From contig MNCI01000798.1 of assembly GCA_015680685.1 (NCBI GenBank), positions 282,307 to 324,895 of the forward strand: a stretch of DNA of 42,589 bases. The letters run 5' to 3'. The notes beneath the pieces were generated by a model. That model worked only from the letters and a program-made list of their open reading frames with translations. It made no database searches and had not been told where the DNA came from. Shown here in pieces: positions 31,691 to 41,406 of the stretch (position 1 is the stretch's first letter; every line of letters begins with the position of its first letter). The stretch is from Gnetum montanum. Lineage: Eukaryota > Streptophyta > Gnetopsida > Gnetales > Gnetaceae. The position numbers and the translations under genes were made by a program.

Positions 31691-32095
31691 ACAAGATGAT
31701 AAACTATTTTACATTTACCTTATCATCTTTGATACATTCATTACCTCTCTACTCTTTTAAAACATGATGATGAGGTATAGATGCCAGTATACTACCTTAG
31801 CCATGCATGAGTTGCCCATGAGACTAAATATTTTGAAGTAGAGAAGTATTGTCTAGCACTAGTCTTCTCATTGAAGGAATAGAGACACTACTGCTTTAGG
31901 AGCCAAGTCAACATCGTTTGCAAAAACAACATACTTAGGACCATAACAACCAATATTTACGAGAGTAGTTGTATAGCTCAATGAAAAGCCATAACTATAG
32001 AGTTTGATCTTCATTACATTTTTTAATCTTTAAAAAAATATCAAGCAACCATAGACTCCAAGTTCCTCAACAAACATGTCAACACCATTAGCTAA
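31691..32095 (+). pseudogene. pol: Tat element RNase H (first)
   Basis: After a frameshift the reading PVYYLSHA, ETKYFEVEKYCLALVFSLKE, RHYCFRSQVNIVCKNNILRT matches the second half of the gypsy RNase H (VYYxSxxL..AETRY...EK..LAL....R.LRHYF). It ends with IEFDLHYIF and ATIDSKFLNKH, the usual link (FDI.Y.PR...K.Q...DFLA). The first half, with the first catalytic Asp, is unreadable. Confidence 0.65.
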
Positions 32096-32560
32096 GTGCC
32101 CAAGGGTTATGAGGTAGTCATGCACTTTGATGAAGCTTCAACTACCCATGAAGCCAATGCTATTGCCATCCTAACATTTACATTTGGTGAAATCCAATCC
32201 TTCACCTATCATTTTGAGCTTCTGTGGATCAACAACATAGCGAAGTATGAAGGTTTGATTAGGGGAATGGTGGTAGCTCATGACCTAGGAATTAGCAATT
32301 TGATGATCAAAGGTGATTCACAACTTATGGTCAACCAAGTAATTGAGGTTTACAAATGTAAAGCCAAATATTTCCAACTTTACTGTGACTTAAGGATGCA
32401 ACTATTACAATAATTTATATATGTTGATATCCAACATGTATCCCAAATCGATTACGCCATAGCTGATGCCATTGCAACACTAGCCCTTAGTGTTATACTA
32501 GATGTTTTTACCAAGTTGTCCATCTTAACTATGGACTATGCTACACCCATCATGCAAAGC
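32096..32560 (+). pseudogene. Tat element second RNase H domain (plant Tat type)
   Basis: An open stretch of 105 codons includes VVMHFDEAS (first Asp), ANAIAILTFTFGEIQSFTYH, NNIAKYEGLIRGMVVAHDLG (Glu), NLMIKGDSQLMVNQVIEVY (Asp) and KYFQLYCDLRMQLLQ, then a stop and YADIQHVSQIDYAIADAIAT-like sequence (VSQIDYAIADAIATLA). This is the additional RNase H (RVT_3 type) that follows the normal one in Tat elements. The D-E-D residues are kept. The last Asp region (ADAIA) is also readable past the stop. Confidence 0.85.
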
Positions 32561-32739
32561 ACTAAGGATGCCTTTGTGGCCATAGTTTGTACTACTCCTA
32601 TAAAGGAGTGGTACGACAATATCAAGTTTTACCTTATGCATGGTGATTCTTCATAAGGCTTGACTATTTCTCAAAAGGATTTTGTATGTAAACAATCAAA
32701 ACAATATGTCATTGTAGGTGATAACACATTATGTCAATG

Positions 32740-33849
32740 ATCCTATGATGGCATATTGTTGAAGTGCTTGGGTAGAGCCAAAGTTGAAACAATCCTAGAG
32801 CAAGTTCATGAGGGTGTTTATGGTGGAAATATAGGACCTAGAGCCATGGTTGCAAAGATTAAATAGTTAGGTTATTACTAGCCTTATATGGAAAATGATT
32901 GTGTATAGAAGGTCAAAATTTATGACACATGCCAATGGCATAGCAAACTCATACACGTACCACCAACTGAGTTACACACTACTTAGATCACTTGGCCATT
33001 CCAATGGTGGGTGCTAGATATCATTGAACCTATAATGCCTAAGTCTTCTACATGGCATAGCTTTATCATTACCACAACTAAGTACTTTACTAAGTGAGTT
33101 GAGGCTATTCCCCTAAGGAAAACTACATCTAAACAAGTCTGTAGGTTCATCCTAGACAACATAGTGGTCCATTTTGGTATACTTATGACCATAGTCATAA
33201 AGAATGAACCATAGTTTACTAGCCAAGAAAAGGAAAATTTCTATCATGACCTAGGTATTAAGCACTCTTTCTCATAATCTTATTACCATTAGGCCAATAG
33301 ACAAGTTGAAGCAAGCAAAAATTCCATCATCAACTTCCTCTTGAAGATGCTCAATAATAGCAAGCATAAATGGCATGAATGGCTTGTCCATGCACTATGG
33401 GCCTATAGAACAACATGACATACCATAACAAGCATAATCCCTTATACCCTTGTTTATGGTTCTAAAACTATATACCTCTTGAATTATAGGTATCATTAAT
33501 CCAAGTAGCCTTATCTAACTTTAACAATGATGAGTAGAACAAGGAGTTACAAATCATGGACCTAGACTTGGTAGAGGAGAAGTAGCTGCAAACATTTTCT
33601 CAAATCAAGCATTATCAAGAGAGGCAGAAAAAGCAACACCATCACAACTTGGGCAAGCGTAAGATCAATGAGGGTGACCTAGCCCTTAAGGCCATTTGTC
33701 AACATGTAGACAAATTCTCAGTCAACTAGGAAGGACCTTTCTTTATCACCAAGGCCTATGGCAATGGGGCCTATCAGATAGTGGACATGGATGGGAATGA
33801 GCTGGTCAATCTAGTTAATCATTCCTATCTCAAACCATACTACATGTAG
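32740..33849 (+). pseudogene. pol: Tat element integrase
   Basis: The zinc domain reads VHEGVYGGNIGPRAMVAKIK and DTCQWHSKLIH, with the second His changed to Asn and the first Cys of CxxC to Tyr. The core reads WPFQWWVLDIIEPIMPKSST (first Asp), YFTK, a stop, VEAIPLRKTTSKQV, FGILMTIVIKNEP (TDNG has become IKNE, so the second Asp is lost), then ANRQVEASKNSIINFLLKML (Glu) and WHEWLVHALWAYRTT. The C-terminal part reads KRKINEGDLALKAICQHVDK, GPFFITKAYGNGAYQIVDMD and LVNHSYLKPYYM before TAG at 33847. The missing Asp and several stops show that it is dead. Confidence 0.85.
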
Positions 33850-34292
33850 CCTATAATAGGCATAATATTGATGAACATCAACAAGTGAGCCTGATCTCTA
33901 TGATCTACTATGATGCCAAATTAGCATTAAGGCCTACCAAGGCCTTAAACCAAAAATGCAGCTTGCTAGGGCCTTCAATTGGCAACATGTCATCTTGAGT
34001 ATCTAGATTTGTTGAACCATCCTTCATGGCCTAATATGTCCTATTGTAACAACATGATTTCTCTCTTTGGTTTTCTAGTTCTCTTGGAGTTGTGTTTATA
34101 GGCTAAATCCTAGAGCCATCACAATGGTGCAACTCATCATGATAGCAAGTCACCAGATAACTTTGATGTGCAAGATTTGATGAATTTGTCCAAGAGTACT
34201 TATTCCACATCATTTGCTTTAAGCCAAACCCTGTAGCTTGAATATAACCTTCCCATACCTTATTAGTAATGTTGACCTATGATCTACCTTCA

Positions 34293-34509
34293 AGTCCACT
34301 TAAATATAATACATCTCATTCAATGGGAGAATGCTAAGTCCATTGGGTGTAACACACCTCATTTGATGGAAAAATCCCAAGTCCACTTGAATGTAACACA
34401 TCTCATTCAATGGGAAAATGCTAAGCTCATTAGGTGTAACATGCCTTGTTCAATGGGAAAACCCCAAGTTTTTTAAGTATAACAAATCTTAGCCAACAGG
34501 AGAACGACA
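34293..34509 (+). repeat. 43-44 bp tandem repeat, five copies
   Basis: Units start with AAG at 34293, 34336, 34379, 34423 and 34466. Most contain GTAACACATCTCATTCAATGG or a variant, followed by a GGGAAAATGCT or AAAATCCC phrase. Units 1 and 3 and units 2 and 4 are most alike, so an 87 bp higher-order unit was probably duplicated. The fifth copy is the most diverged. Confidence 0.85.
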
Positions 34510-34829
34510 TCAAAATCAACCTTGGCAAAGAGCACAATGCCTTGGAGTGAAGTGTTGGTTTCTCAAATGCATCTATCAAGTGAACCACACTTCTAAATGA
34601 AAAGTGCATAGTCTAGACTATTTGACCAATATTTTTTAGCCCTCATGACCATTTCTTCATGACCTCATTACTATTTCATCATCATAGCCTCACTCCATTA
34701 GCACAAGCACTCTTGAGCATGGTTCAATACTACTAAATCAAGTGCAAAGAAAAGACATTGATGATGGAACTACAATGGTGTTTTATATTCTTTGTTGATG
34801 TCTCTTAGGTCAATCCTCTAGACATCAAT

Positions 34830-34838
34830 AAAGAGGGG
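34830..34838 (+). other. Polypurine tract of the Tat element
   Basis: AAAGAGGGG lies directly before the proposed LTR start (TGAAACACC at 34843). Confidence 0.6.
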
Positions 34839-34842
34839 CCAA

Positions 34843-36624
34843 TGAAACACCACCAAAATTCATGTTGCAAATCCCACTTTTCAGCTTAAGGTAAAGTTTC
34901 ATTGTAAATGTAAGATATGTAGTACATAAGCTACAATCTTACATGTTTCAACTTTTTAGTGCTGAAAAATGCTTCAGAATTTGTTATTGCCTCATTTTCC
35001 AACTAGAAATAGGTACCATGTTTCCATATCTGAGTTTGGGAAGGCCAAAAATGCCTTTGTAATGGCTAAAAATGACAATCTCATGCGTTTTTGTAGGGGT
35101 ATAGCCCCAACTATTCTTGAGCCATTTTTAGTAGGTACAATAGCTTTAGTAGGCTCAGCAGCTATAGTAGCCACAATAGCTATAGTAGTTAGCATAGTCA
35201 TCACCAAGAATTGACAAAAGTGCAATGTTAGAATTGTTGGGATGGCCATTTCTCCAAAAATAGCTAGTGTATGCATTCCAAGTTAACAATAGTCAAACAA
35301 CAGTCTTCTCTAGGAACGACACTTTTCAATGGGTTCCACCCTTTCTATAGTTTCCATCTATCTTTTCATTTTCCAATAGTTTTTCATTTCCACTTTCGAA
35401 AAGTCTTCAACATAGTCACAAAAGCTTGTTTATTATTTATAGTAAATGGATGGGTTTTTTGGATGTAGTCCATTTTGAACTTATCCCAAATACCAACTAT
35501 GCTAATAATAGTTGGCTAACTATGCTAAGTAGTAGTTGAATGACTATGCTAGGAAATAGTTAAGTAGTAGTTGGCTAACTATGCTAGTAGTAATTGGCTA
35601 ACTACATTCAAAAATAGTTGATTAACTATGCTAGTAGTTAACTACATTAGTAGCAGTAGTTGTTACAACCCACAATCAATGCCAATTTGTTAGTATTTCC
35701 AAATTGGAATTATTTTGCATTTACATCTATTCATAATTTTGGCACTTGGTATTTCAAAATCATTTTGAAGAAATACCACTTTCACCATTTCCAGTAACCA
35801 CATCCCTTACGCATCAAACCTGTTTGTAGTCCAACTACCTTTTGAGTACCAAAAACTAGTAGTACACTAAGTGTAAACGCCCCCACATAGTTTTCATCAC
35901 CACTAGAAGTGTAGATCCTATTCCACTTCCATCTCCATTGGCAGTCATTAAAACCCATTGTAGCCACTGCATCCTCACTTAGTAGTGTTATTTGCTGGTA
36001 GAAACTAGAACTATGATGGACACAAAGACTCCCACATAGTTTCACTTACCCCAAACGTTTTACACCAATCCCATTCCTATGTAGTAGACTTGATGAAAAC
36101 TTATGAAAAGTTATAGTAGATCAAAGCTAGGAAGAAACTAAATCTTAGAGCCAACCTTCTCCAATGGACTTCAAGCTTCAACAAGCAACTTCATGTGTCC
36201 TTGGCATAATACTATACACCATGAACTTAATCTCTTTTATATTCTTTTATATATTTGTTGGTTTATGTTGTAAAAATTTTGATTTTGATTTCTATATCTA
36301 CACTTATTTCTATAACTATAATTTCATTTTCCATTTCTGTATTTAGTAAACCATATTCCATTTATTTTTTTTAGTAAACCATTTTCCATTTATGTTTTCA
36401 GTAGGCCATTTTTGTCTGCATTGTCATTTACATTTACAATCCAAAAACCACTTTCATTTTACACTTTGTAAGTCCCTAGGTGATAAGCAAGAATATCCAA
36501 GGTACCCTAAATCCTATTTTTCAAAGGTTCTTGTGGTTCAAGTTTAAAACTATTCTAGCACTCAGATCTTTTGGTTTTGCATTCCAACAACCAATATTTT
36601 CAACACCAACAAAAGTCATTTGCA
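34843..36624 (+). mobile_element. 3' LTR of the Tat element
   Basis: It starts TGAAACACCACCAAAATTC after the polypurine tract and ends GTCATTTGCA, right where reverse-strand gypsy RT sequence begins. Its length of about 1.78 kb is plausible for this lineage. It has internal repeats (GCTATAGTAG type at 35120-35190, AACTATGCTAGTAGTAGTTG type at about 35480-35665). No second copy is in the window, so the ends rest on the polypurine tract and on the RT junction. Confidence 0.65.
35480..35665 (+). repeat. Short tandem repeats in the Tat LTR
   Basis: Phrases AACTATGCTA, AGTAGTAGTTGGC and TAACTATGCTAGTAGT recur about seven times at roughly 20-35 bp intervals. Copies vary. They probably form repeated U3 units. 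Confidence 0.65.
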
Positions 36625-37350
36625 AGTAGCTCCTCCACTTGACTTTGTAATTTAGCCCTCTAATTTAGTGCCATCTACTATGCTATCAAATTTGGAATGG
36701 TAGCACTAGGAATGAAGTCCATTTGATGCTGAGCATTCCTTAGCAGCCCATCTAATTCCTCTTTGAACACATTGGAAAATTGCTCCTTCAAGCCTAGTAC
36801 ACCTGCTGAAAGTTCTACTTGCATAACATCATGGTTAAAGGAAACAATTGATATAATCATAAATGAAAAACCTACTTTATCATGTTCTTTAATGTATTAT
36901 CTTTTTCCAAGAAGAATTAAGAAATCATTAAGTGAGTTTTGTTGTCACACTTATATAGTAGTCATAGGAATCAGCCCATGGATTCTATCTTCTCTTGCTA
37001 CACTCCACATGTTTCTTGCCCCTTTATATTGAGCACCATTATTAAACTTACAAGGTCTTTCAAAAGTTACATAATCATAATTAATAGGTAGCACACCATA
37101 TTTTAAAAAATCATGATAATTCCTAATCTTGAACTTTAAGACACATTACTCTCTCGCCTCTTGAGAAAAATCTTTAAATAAGCAATGAACCTTGTAGGGT
37201 CTAGGATAAGGACATGTTACTAAACCTAAATTAGCAACTAAACTAGAGGAAATAACACTTTCTTGGGCTTCTCCATTAATTAAAATATGAATCCATTTCC
37301 CACTAATCAAACAACTAGCCCCAGTCTTAAAGAATAATTATCTTGCTAGA
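36625..37350 (-). pseudogene. pol: Gypsy protease and RT start (reverse strand)
   Basis: The reverse strand reads ESVISSSLVANLGLVTCPYP then RPYKVHCLFKDF and, lower down, FERPCKFNNGAQYKGARNMW, which match plant gypsy protease (VSxxLVxKLGLxTxxHPxPY; LLGRPWQFD..........N.Y). RT begins LKEQFSNVFKEELDGLLRNA then QHQMDFIPSATIPNLIA, as in the usual phrase ending HxIDLIPGAxLPN. The usual DGxS active site of the protease reads as INGEAQES (Asp to Asn). RT breaks off after QVEELLA at 36625. Confidence 0.75.
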
Positions 37351-37439
37351 TGATTTCCTCTATTTACATTCCTGATAAATGCACATGAATTTGATTAAAA
37401 AACTTTCTCAATTTAGGGAGCATTAGGGTTACCTCTTTG

Positions 37440-38660
37440 AAGAGCTTGGTTTGATATCTCCTTCATCTCCAAAGATTATACATTCTTTCCCTTGGCTATC
37501 TTGTGAAGTGAACACTACTATTACTTATGTACCCACTCTCCACATTTGAAGCATTGAATCTTGGATGAGTTGCTTACTTGATCATTGCCTTCTTTTCCTT
37601 GCTCCTTCTTGGTCTTGTTCTATTCATCACCTTCCCCTTGTTTCTTATATGGATGCTCTCTTTGTCTTTATATTTTTACTTAGATCCCTTATTAGATTTA
37701 AATTTCTTATCCTTTCCCTTTGAAGCTTGTTTTCTTCTACTCCCAAATTCACTAACTTTCTTCTCTACTTTGAGTGGCAAATCATAATTTTTATCAAGGG
37801 TTTAAAGATCATAAAACGTCAACTCCTACTAATCAGCTATCTTGATAACTCTAAGAAATATTGAAGCTTGTTCATATTTCCTTTAATTAATCTTAGCTTA
37901 GTGGAATAGTTTCCAAAATTCAACATAGAACTCCTTAACATCCTTGTCTCATTATCTAAGAAATTTCAGCTTCATGATTGTCTCTTGCCTTTGCCTAGAT
38001 TATTTAAATTTTTGTTTCAATGTTTACTTCATCAAGGACCAATCCTTGATAGGTTGCTCATTTTTTCTTCTATAGCTTTGAGATCCTTTTTCCCACTAGG
38101 TTGAAGTCATGCCTTCTAATCTAGATTTAGTAATTGGTATCCTTAAATGATTTAGTACATTCTCAATATCCAAATGCTTTTCAAGTATGTTTAATTGGCT
38201 TGCAAAATCATTGGTACCATATACATCATTAAATGTCTTCAATTCCATGTAAGGAATTCTTGAAGCCTTTTTGAAAGCTCTAGTAAGTCTTACTTCATTT
38301 TTATCATCCAATTTTCCATGAGAAGAAGTCAATGTCTTAGATGGATGTCATGGAGTTTTGACATGAGGACTTAGATTTCTTTCCCTTAGAACCTTGGATT
38401 GATGGATGAACACTCCCATAGTTGGAATGCTCCTCATCCTCATCTTCTCTTCTTCCATTGAGCTAAAAAACTTCTTCATCCTCATTTGAATTAGAATGCT
38501 CATCATCACCATGTAATGGAGTACAACTAGAACCTACATTTCTATTCATCTTAGCACTAATTTCATCTAATCATTCAACCATCAATTAAAAAGTAGATTT
38601 TATTCTCTCCACATCTTGGTTCAAGGCTTCAACATTTTTCTTCTTAGAAGCTATTTAAAA
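37440..38660 (-). pseudogene. gag: Gypsy gag with zinc knuckle (reverse strand)
   Basis: Reading from about 38660, the N-terminal part is acidic (EDEDEEHSNYGSVHPS-like, about 38480-38390). An open frame follows at 38332-38096 with KNEVRLTRAFKKASRIPYME and LNILEKHLDIENVLNHLRIP. Then a gag core: DKDVKEFYVEFWKLFH, a basic Lys/Arg/Ser-rich region (KKVSEFGSRRKQASKGKDKK) and a zinc knuckle near 37540-37500: CFKCGEWVHK, three stop codons, then C. That is the C-x2-C-x4-H-x4-C spacing with stops in the middle. The gene is dead. Confidence 0.7.
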
Positions 38661-38698
38661 CAACACAAAAATTCATAAGCAATTCTCCCAAAATCTTA

Positions 38699-38712
38699 CG
38701 ATCTAATACCAA
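38699..38712 (-). other. Primer-binding site of the reverse-strand gypsy element
   Basis: The reverse strand reads TTGGTATTAGATCG, similar to TGGTATCAGAGC (Met type) with two changes. It lies between the LTR and gag on the same strand. Confidence 0.7.
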
Positions 38713-38714
38713 TC

Positions 38715-39537
38715 CTAGAGTAGGGTTACTTTGATTTGATTAACCCTTCAAAACATACAAAATATAGATTGTAGGAAAGATAAATATATTGCTAGAAAAC
38801 AATAAAACTAGCCATATTTTATTAATTTTGAAAGACTATTACAAAATACAATGGAAATACAATCCTATAGGTCATCATACCACACTCAATGATATTGCAA
38901 AGTAGGAGGCTTTACAATTACACATATAACAAACTTTAATGCAAAGTTTAATTAAGCTTAGATCTTTTCCCCTTCTTTCCCCCCTCTACACACACACATA
39001 GATGACCAATATCTACACATACATGGTTGATCATAAAACTCTCTTAACACATGAAATAGATAAATATTTATCATAAAACAAAGCTACCACATAGCTAACA
39101 TGTTAGGGAAACCTTTCCCAAGCTTAAATTAGAGATTCTTGGATATTTATAAATTGTAAATATCAATTCAAAGTTTTTTCTTGGTTGAACAAGATATCTA
39201 TAAGCTTGAGAAGATGTCTCCTTAGAAATTACACCTTACAAACAAGATGTATCCAGATTTAGCAAGATGTTTATACTAGAGACAAGACATCTCCCTTACT
39301 TGTAAGATATCTTTCTCTAGGCCAAGATGTTTATGGATCAAACAAGGAATCTTCCAAGATGACAAGACATCTCTTATCAAAAGTGTAGATTTTAGAGAAG
39401 ATGTCTTTAGTTAATTCCAAGCTCTTAGGCAAGATGCCTCTTAAGTATATAGGATGTCTCTGAGCTATCCAAAACCTTCATTCTTTCACTGGCAAGAATG
39501 ACAAGGGTTTTTGAAAAGGTGTCCCTACATCATGACA
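38715..39537 (-). mobile_element. 5' LTR of the reverse-strand gypsy element
   Basis: The proposed start on the reverse strand is TGTCATGATGTAGGGAC at 39537, and the LTR runs down to the primer site. The U3 part (39190-39480) has many AGATGTCT/AGACATCT-type motifs. The second LTR is missing, so the boundaries are estimates. Confidence 0.5.
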
Positions 39538-39539
39538 TA

Positions 39540-40760
39540 TTTTTGTGAAGCAACTTCCAACCTACTAGCCTTTAGAATATATTTCTCATTTATTAAATAC
39601 TCTACTAACATTCTTTTAGGAGTTTGTGCTTGAATAAAGCAGTTTAATGTATCAATTTTAATAAAGCACATAAATAATTATGATATTTTTAGTTTTTTTT
39701 ACCCTTATTTAATATATCCATGAGATGTACATCTTTAGAAAAAAATGTAGATTAAGCATCTCTTTATTCTTTTTATGAATAGTAAAATTAATATTTTATT
39801 GCTAACAAAGTTTAGGAGTACACCCAAAAATTTCTTAAGGTACCAAAAATAAAACAAATAACATAATTAAATATTCATTACATAATTATCTAACTTAAAA
39901 TAAAAATTATCATTATTATGGTAGCAATTCATTCTAACCTCAATTTGAAAATATTTTTTTTAAAAAAAGATAAACCCAATTCTATGATTGCCAGGGCACA
40001 TCCAAAAGATTAGAAGTTGATTACATTTGTATCATGCTAGAACTAAAAATTCTAGATGATATTAATTAGAAAGAAAAAAGGAGGCTAAGAAAAAATAGAG
40101 CTACTAATGCTTTGATGAAAAACAAAAAGAAGGCTTTACATACTAACTAAAAACAGAGACAGTTAATTTATGAATTTTTAAATATTATGATTGTAAAAAA
40201 GGCTTTGGCAAGCACATCTCACTCTATAAGTCATGTCATCTATTTATTTTTAGTCTTCTCAAAATCTTTCTGTTGGCACATTTGGCCATTACATGGAACA
40301 GTTGGAATATTTTGTTCAAAATTAGCACAATCCCTGGTTGTAAATTTGCAATTTAGTATTGTGAGTTGATGAGTATTCTTGGAGAAGCAAGCCACTGGTA
40401 AATAATCTTGATGTTGAAGCCTTCTTGGAAAGTAAAATTAAAATGCCAAGTTATTTCCTTTAGTGAAGATTGGAATAACAAACAAAGGAGGTGATTATTT
40501 ACAACAAGAAAGCATACTCCCTGTTAATATTGGCAAAATAGACAACATGGGTAATGGATTATCAAGAATCGGTTAAGAGTTGGAATCAAGTGAAGGACCT
40601 AACGGACTACCAACAGGTTTTAAATTCCATAAATTTAAATTATCAAAGGATGTAAAGGCTTCTATATTGCAGACGAATCCAAATTCTCGTAAGTCCAAAG
40701 GCCCATTGTTAACGCTGCCGAAGAAAAAAAAATAGAAAATCAGAAAAATAGAACTGAATG
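39540..40760. other. AT-rich stretch without recognised features
   Basis: A- and T-runs and chance ORFs only. Near 40560-40720 the base composition rises slightly towards the gene-like island that follows. Confidence 0.45.
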
Positions 40761-40789
40761 CCGTAGTTTTGGGGCAAATACATCAGCTT

Positions 40790-41406
40790 GTGCCATTCAG
40801 ATTTGCACCTCCACATCGGTCGGATTTATGTTGCCGAACGTAGCCATAGCCGACTTGTCGAATGTTGAAAACCGTGAACCTGAGTTCATGGAGCGCGTGG
40901 GAGGCCCTTCTTTCACAACTGAGCCGTATTGAAGGGGTTTTGGGTAGTAATCGCATGCAGGCTGTACTGAGTCCAGTTTAGGGTGGAACGCAATGGGCAC
41001 ATCATCAATTTCAGCAGAGACACTTGTGGCTATTTCGGAAGATGGATTTCAGAAGAATGGATGCCTATTTCGCATGATGAACAAATTTGGGTTTTCATCT
41101 GCAACAATGGCAAATGCCTTAAAAACCTTGGTGGACGTTGCTTGAAGAATCTGCATCAAATGTTGGAAGAAAACTTTGTAAGCCAGACAATTTACCAGTT
41201 ATCACAGACAGAAGGCAGTGAAAATATATGAAGCGATGATCAAATCATATAATCATCAAAACCTGAAGGGCATTTTTGAGAGGCAAAGGTTACAACAGTT
41301 GCAGATCCTTATGGAACATACGGCGACGTCTCCTAACGCGGCAGCTAAGTCTTCTCCTGAGATGGCCGTTGTTGGTAACGATTTTTGGCCGAAGAAGGTA
41401 ATTTGA
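40790..41406 (+). pseudogene. GC-richer gene-like fragment inside the right arm
   Basis: Forward segments read MGTSSISAETLVAISEDGFQ and FRMMNKFGFSSATMANALKT followed by LVDVA and a stop (about 40991-41146), then, in another frame, KAVKIYEAMIKSYNHQNLKG, IFERQRLQQLQILMEHTATS and PEMAVVGNDFWPKKVI (41218-41406). The reverse strand of 40797-41000 is also open (FGNINPTDVEVQI), so strand is not fully certain for the first part. The last part (from about TATSPNAAAKSSPEM to GNDFW) matches the left arm. After GNDFWPKK the DNA reads AAG then GTAATTTG, a possible 5' splice donor. This could be a captured or duplicated host exon. The family is not recognised. Confidence 0.45.

Larger units (their letters stand above)
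33850..34842 (+). other. 3' untranslated region of the Tat element
   Basis: Noncoding region of about 1 kb between the integrase stop and the LTR. It contains the 43-44 bp tandem repeats listed separately. The polypurine tract AAAGAGGGG lies at 34830-34838, four bases before the LTR. Confidence 0.65.
29991..36624 (+). mobile_element. Tat-lineage Ty3/gypsy element, 5' truncated
   Basis: RT, RNase H, a second RNase H, integrase, a long 3' untranslated region with tandem repeats, a polypurine tract and one LTR of about 1.78 kb are found in order on the forward strand. The two RNase H domains and the integrase C-terminal phrases (KINEGDLALKAI, GPFFITKAYGNGAYQIVDMD) are typical of the Tat lineage. 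No 5' LTR, gag or complete protease is present. The palindrome array lies where these would be expected. The 3' LTR ends against a reverse-strand gypsy RT. Confidence 0.8.
36625..39537 (-). mobile_element. Reverse-strand Ty3/gypsy element, truncated in RT
   Basis: From right to left: LTR (about 38715-39537), Met-type primer site, gag, protease, and the first part of RT. RT is cut where the Tat LTR ends, so the Tat element probably inserted into it. The rest of its pol and its 3' LTR are not in the window. Confidence 0.75.

Noticed and set aside
35271-36346. Several ORFs with hydrophobic stretches inside the Tat LTR
   Set aside because: They overlap on both strands, lie in noncoding LTR sequence and show T-rich codon bias only.
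37578-37787. Forward ORF with membrane-like Leu/Phe runs
   Set aside because: It is antisense to the basic region of the reverse-strand gag, so it is a shadow frame.
41050-41260. Short intron between GTAAGC and TCACAG in the right gene fragment
   Set aside because: The gap of about 37 bp is below the normal minimum for plant introns, and the frames on each side are not otherwise linked.
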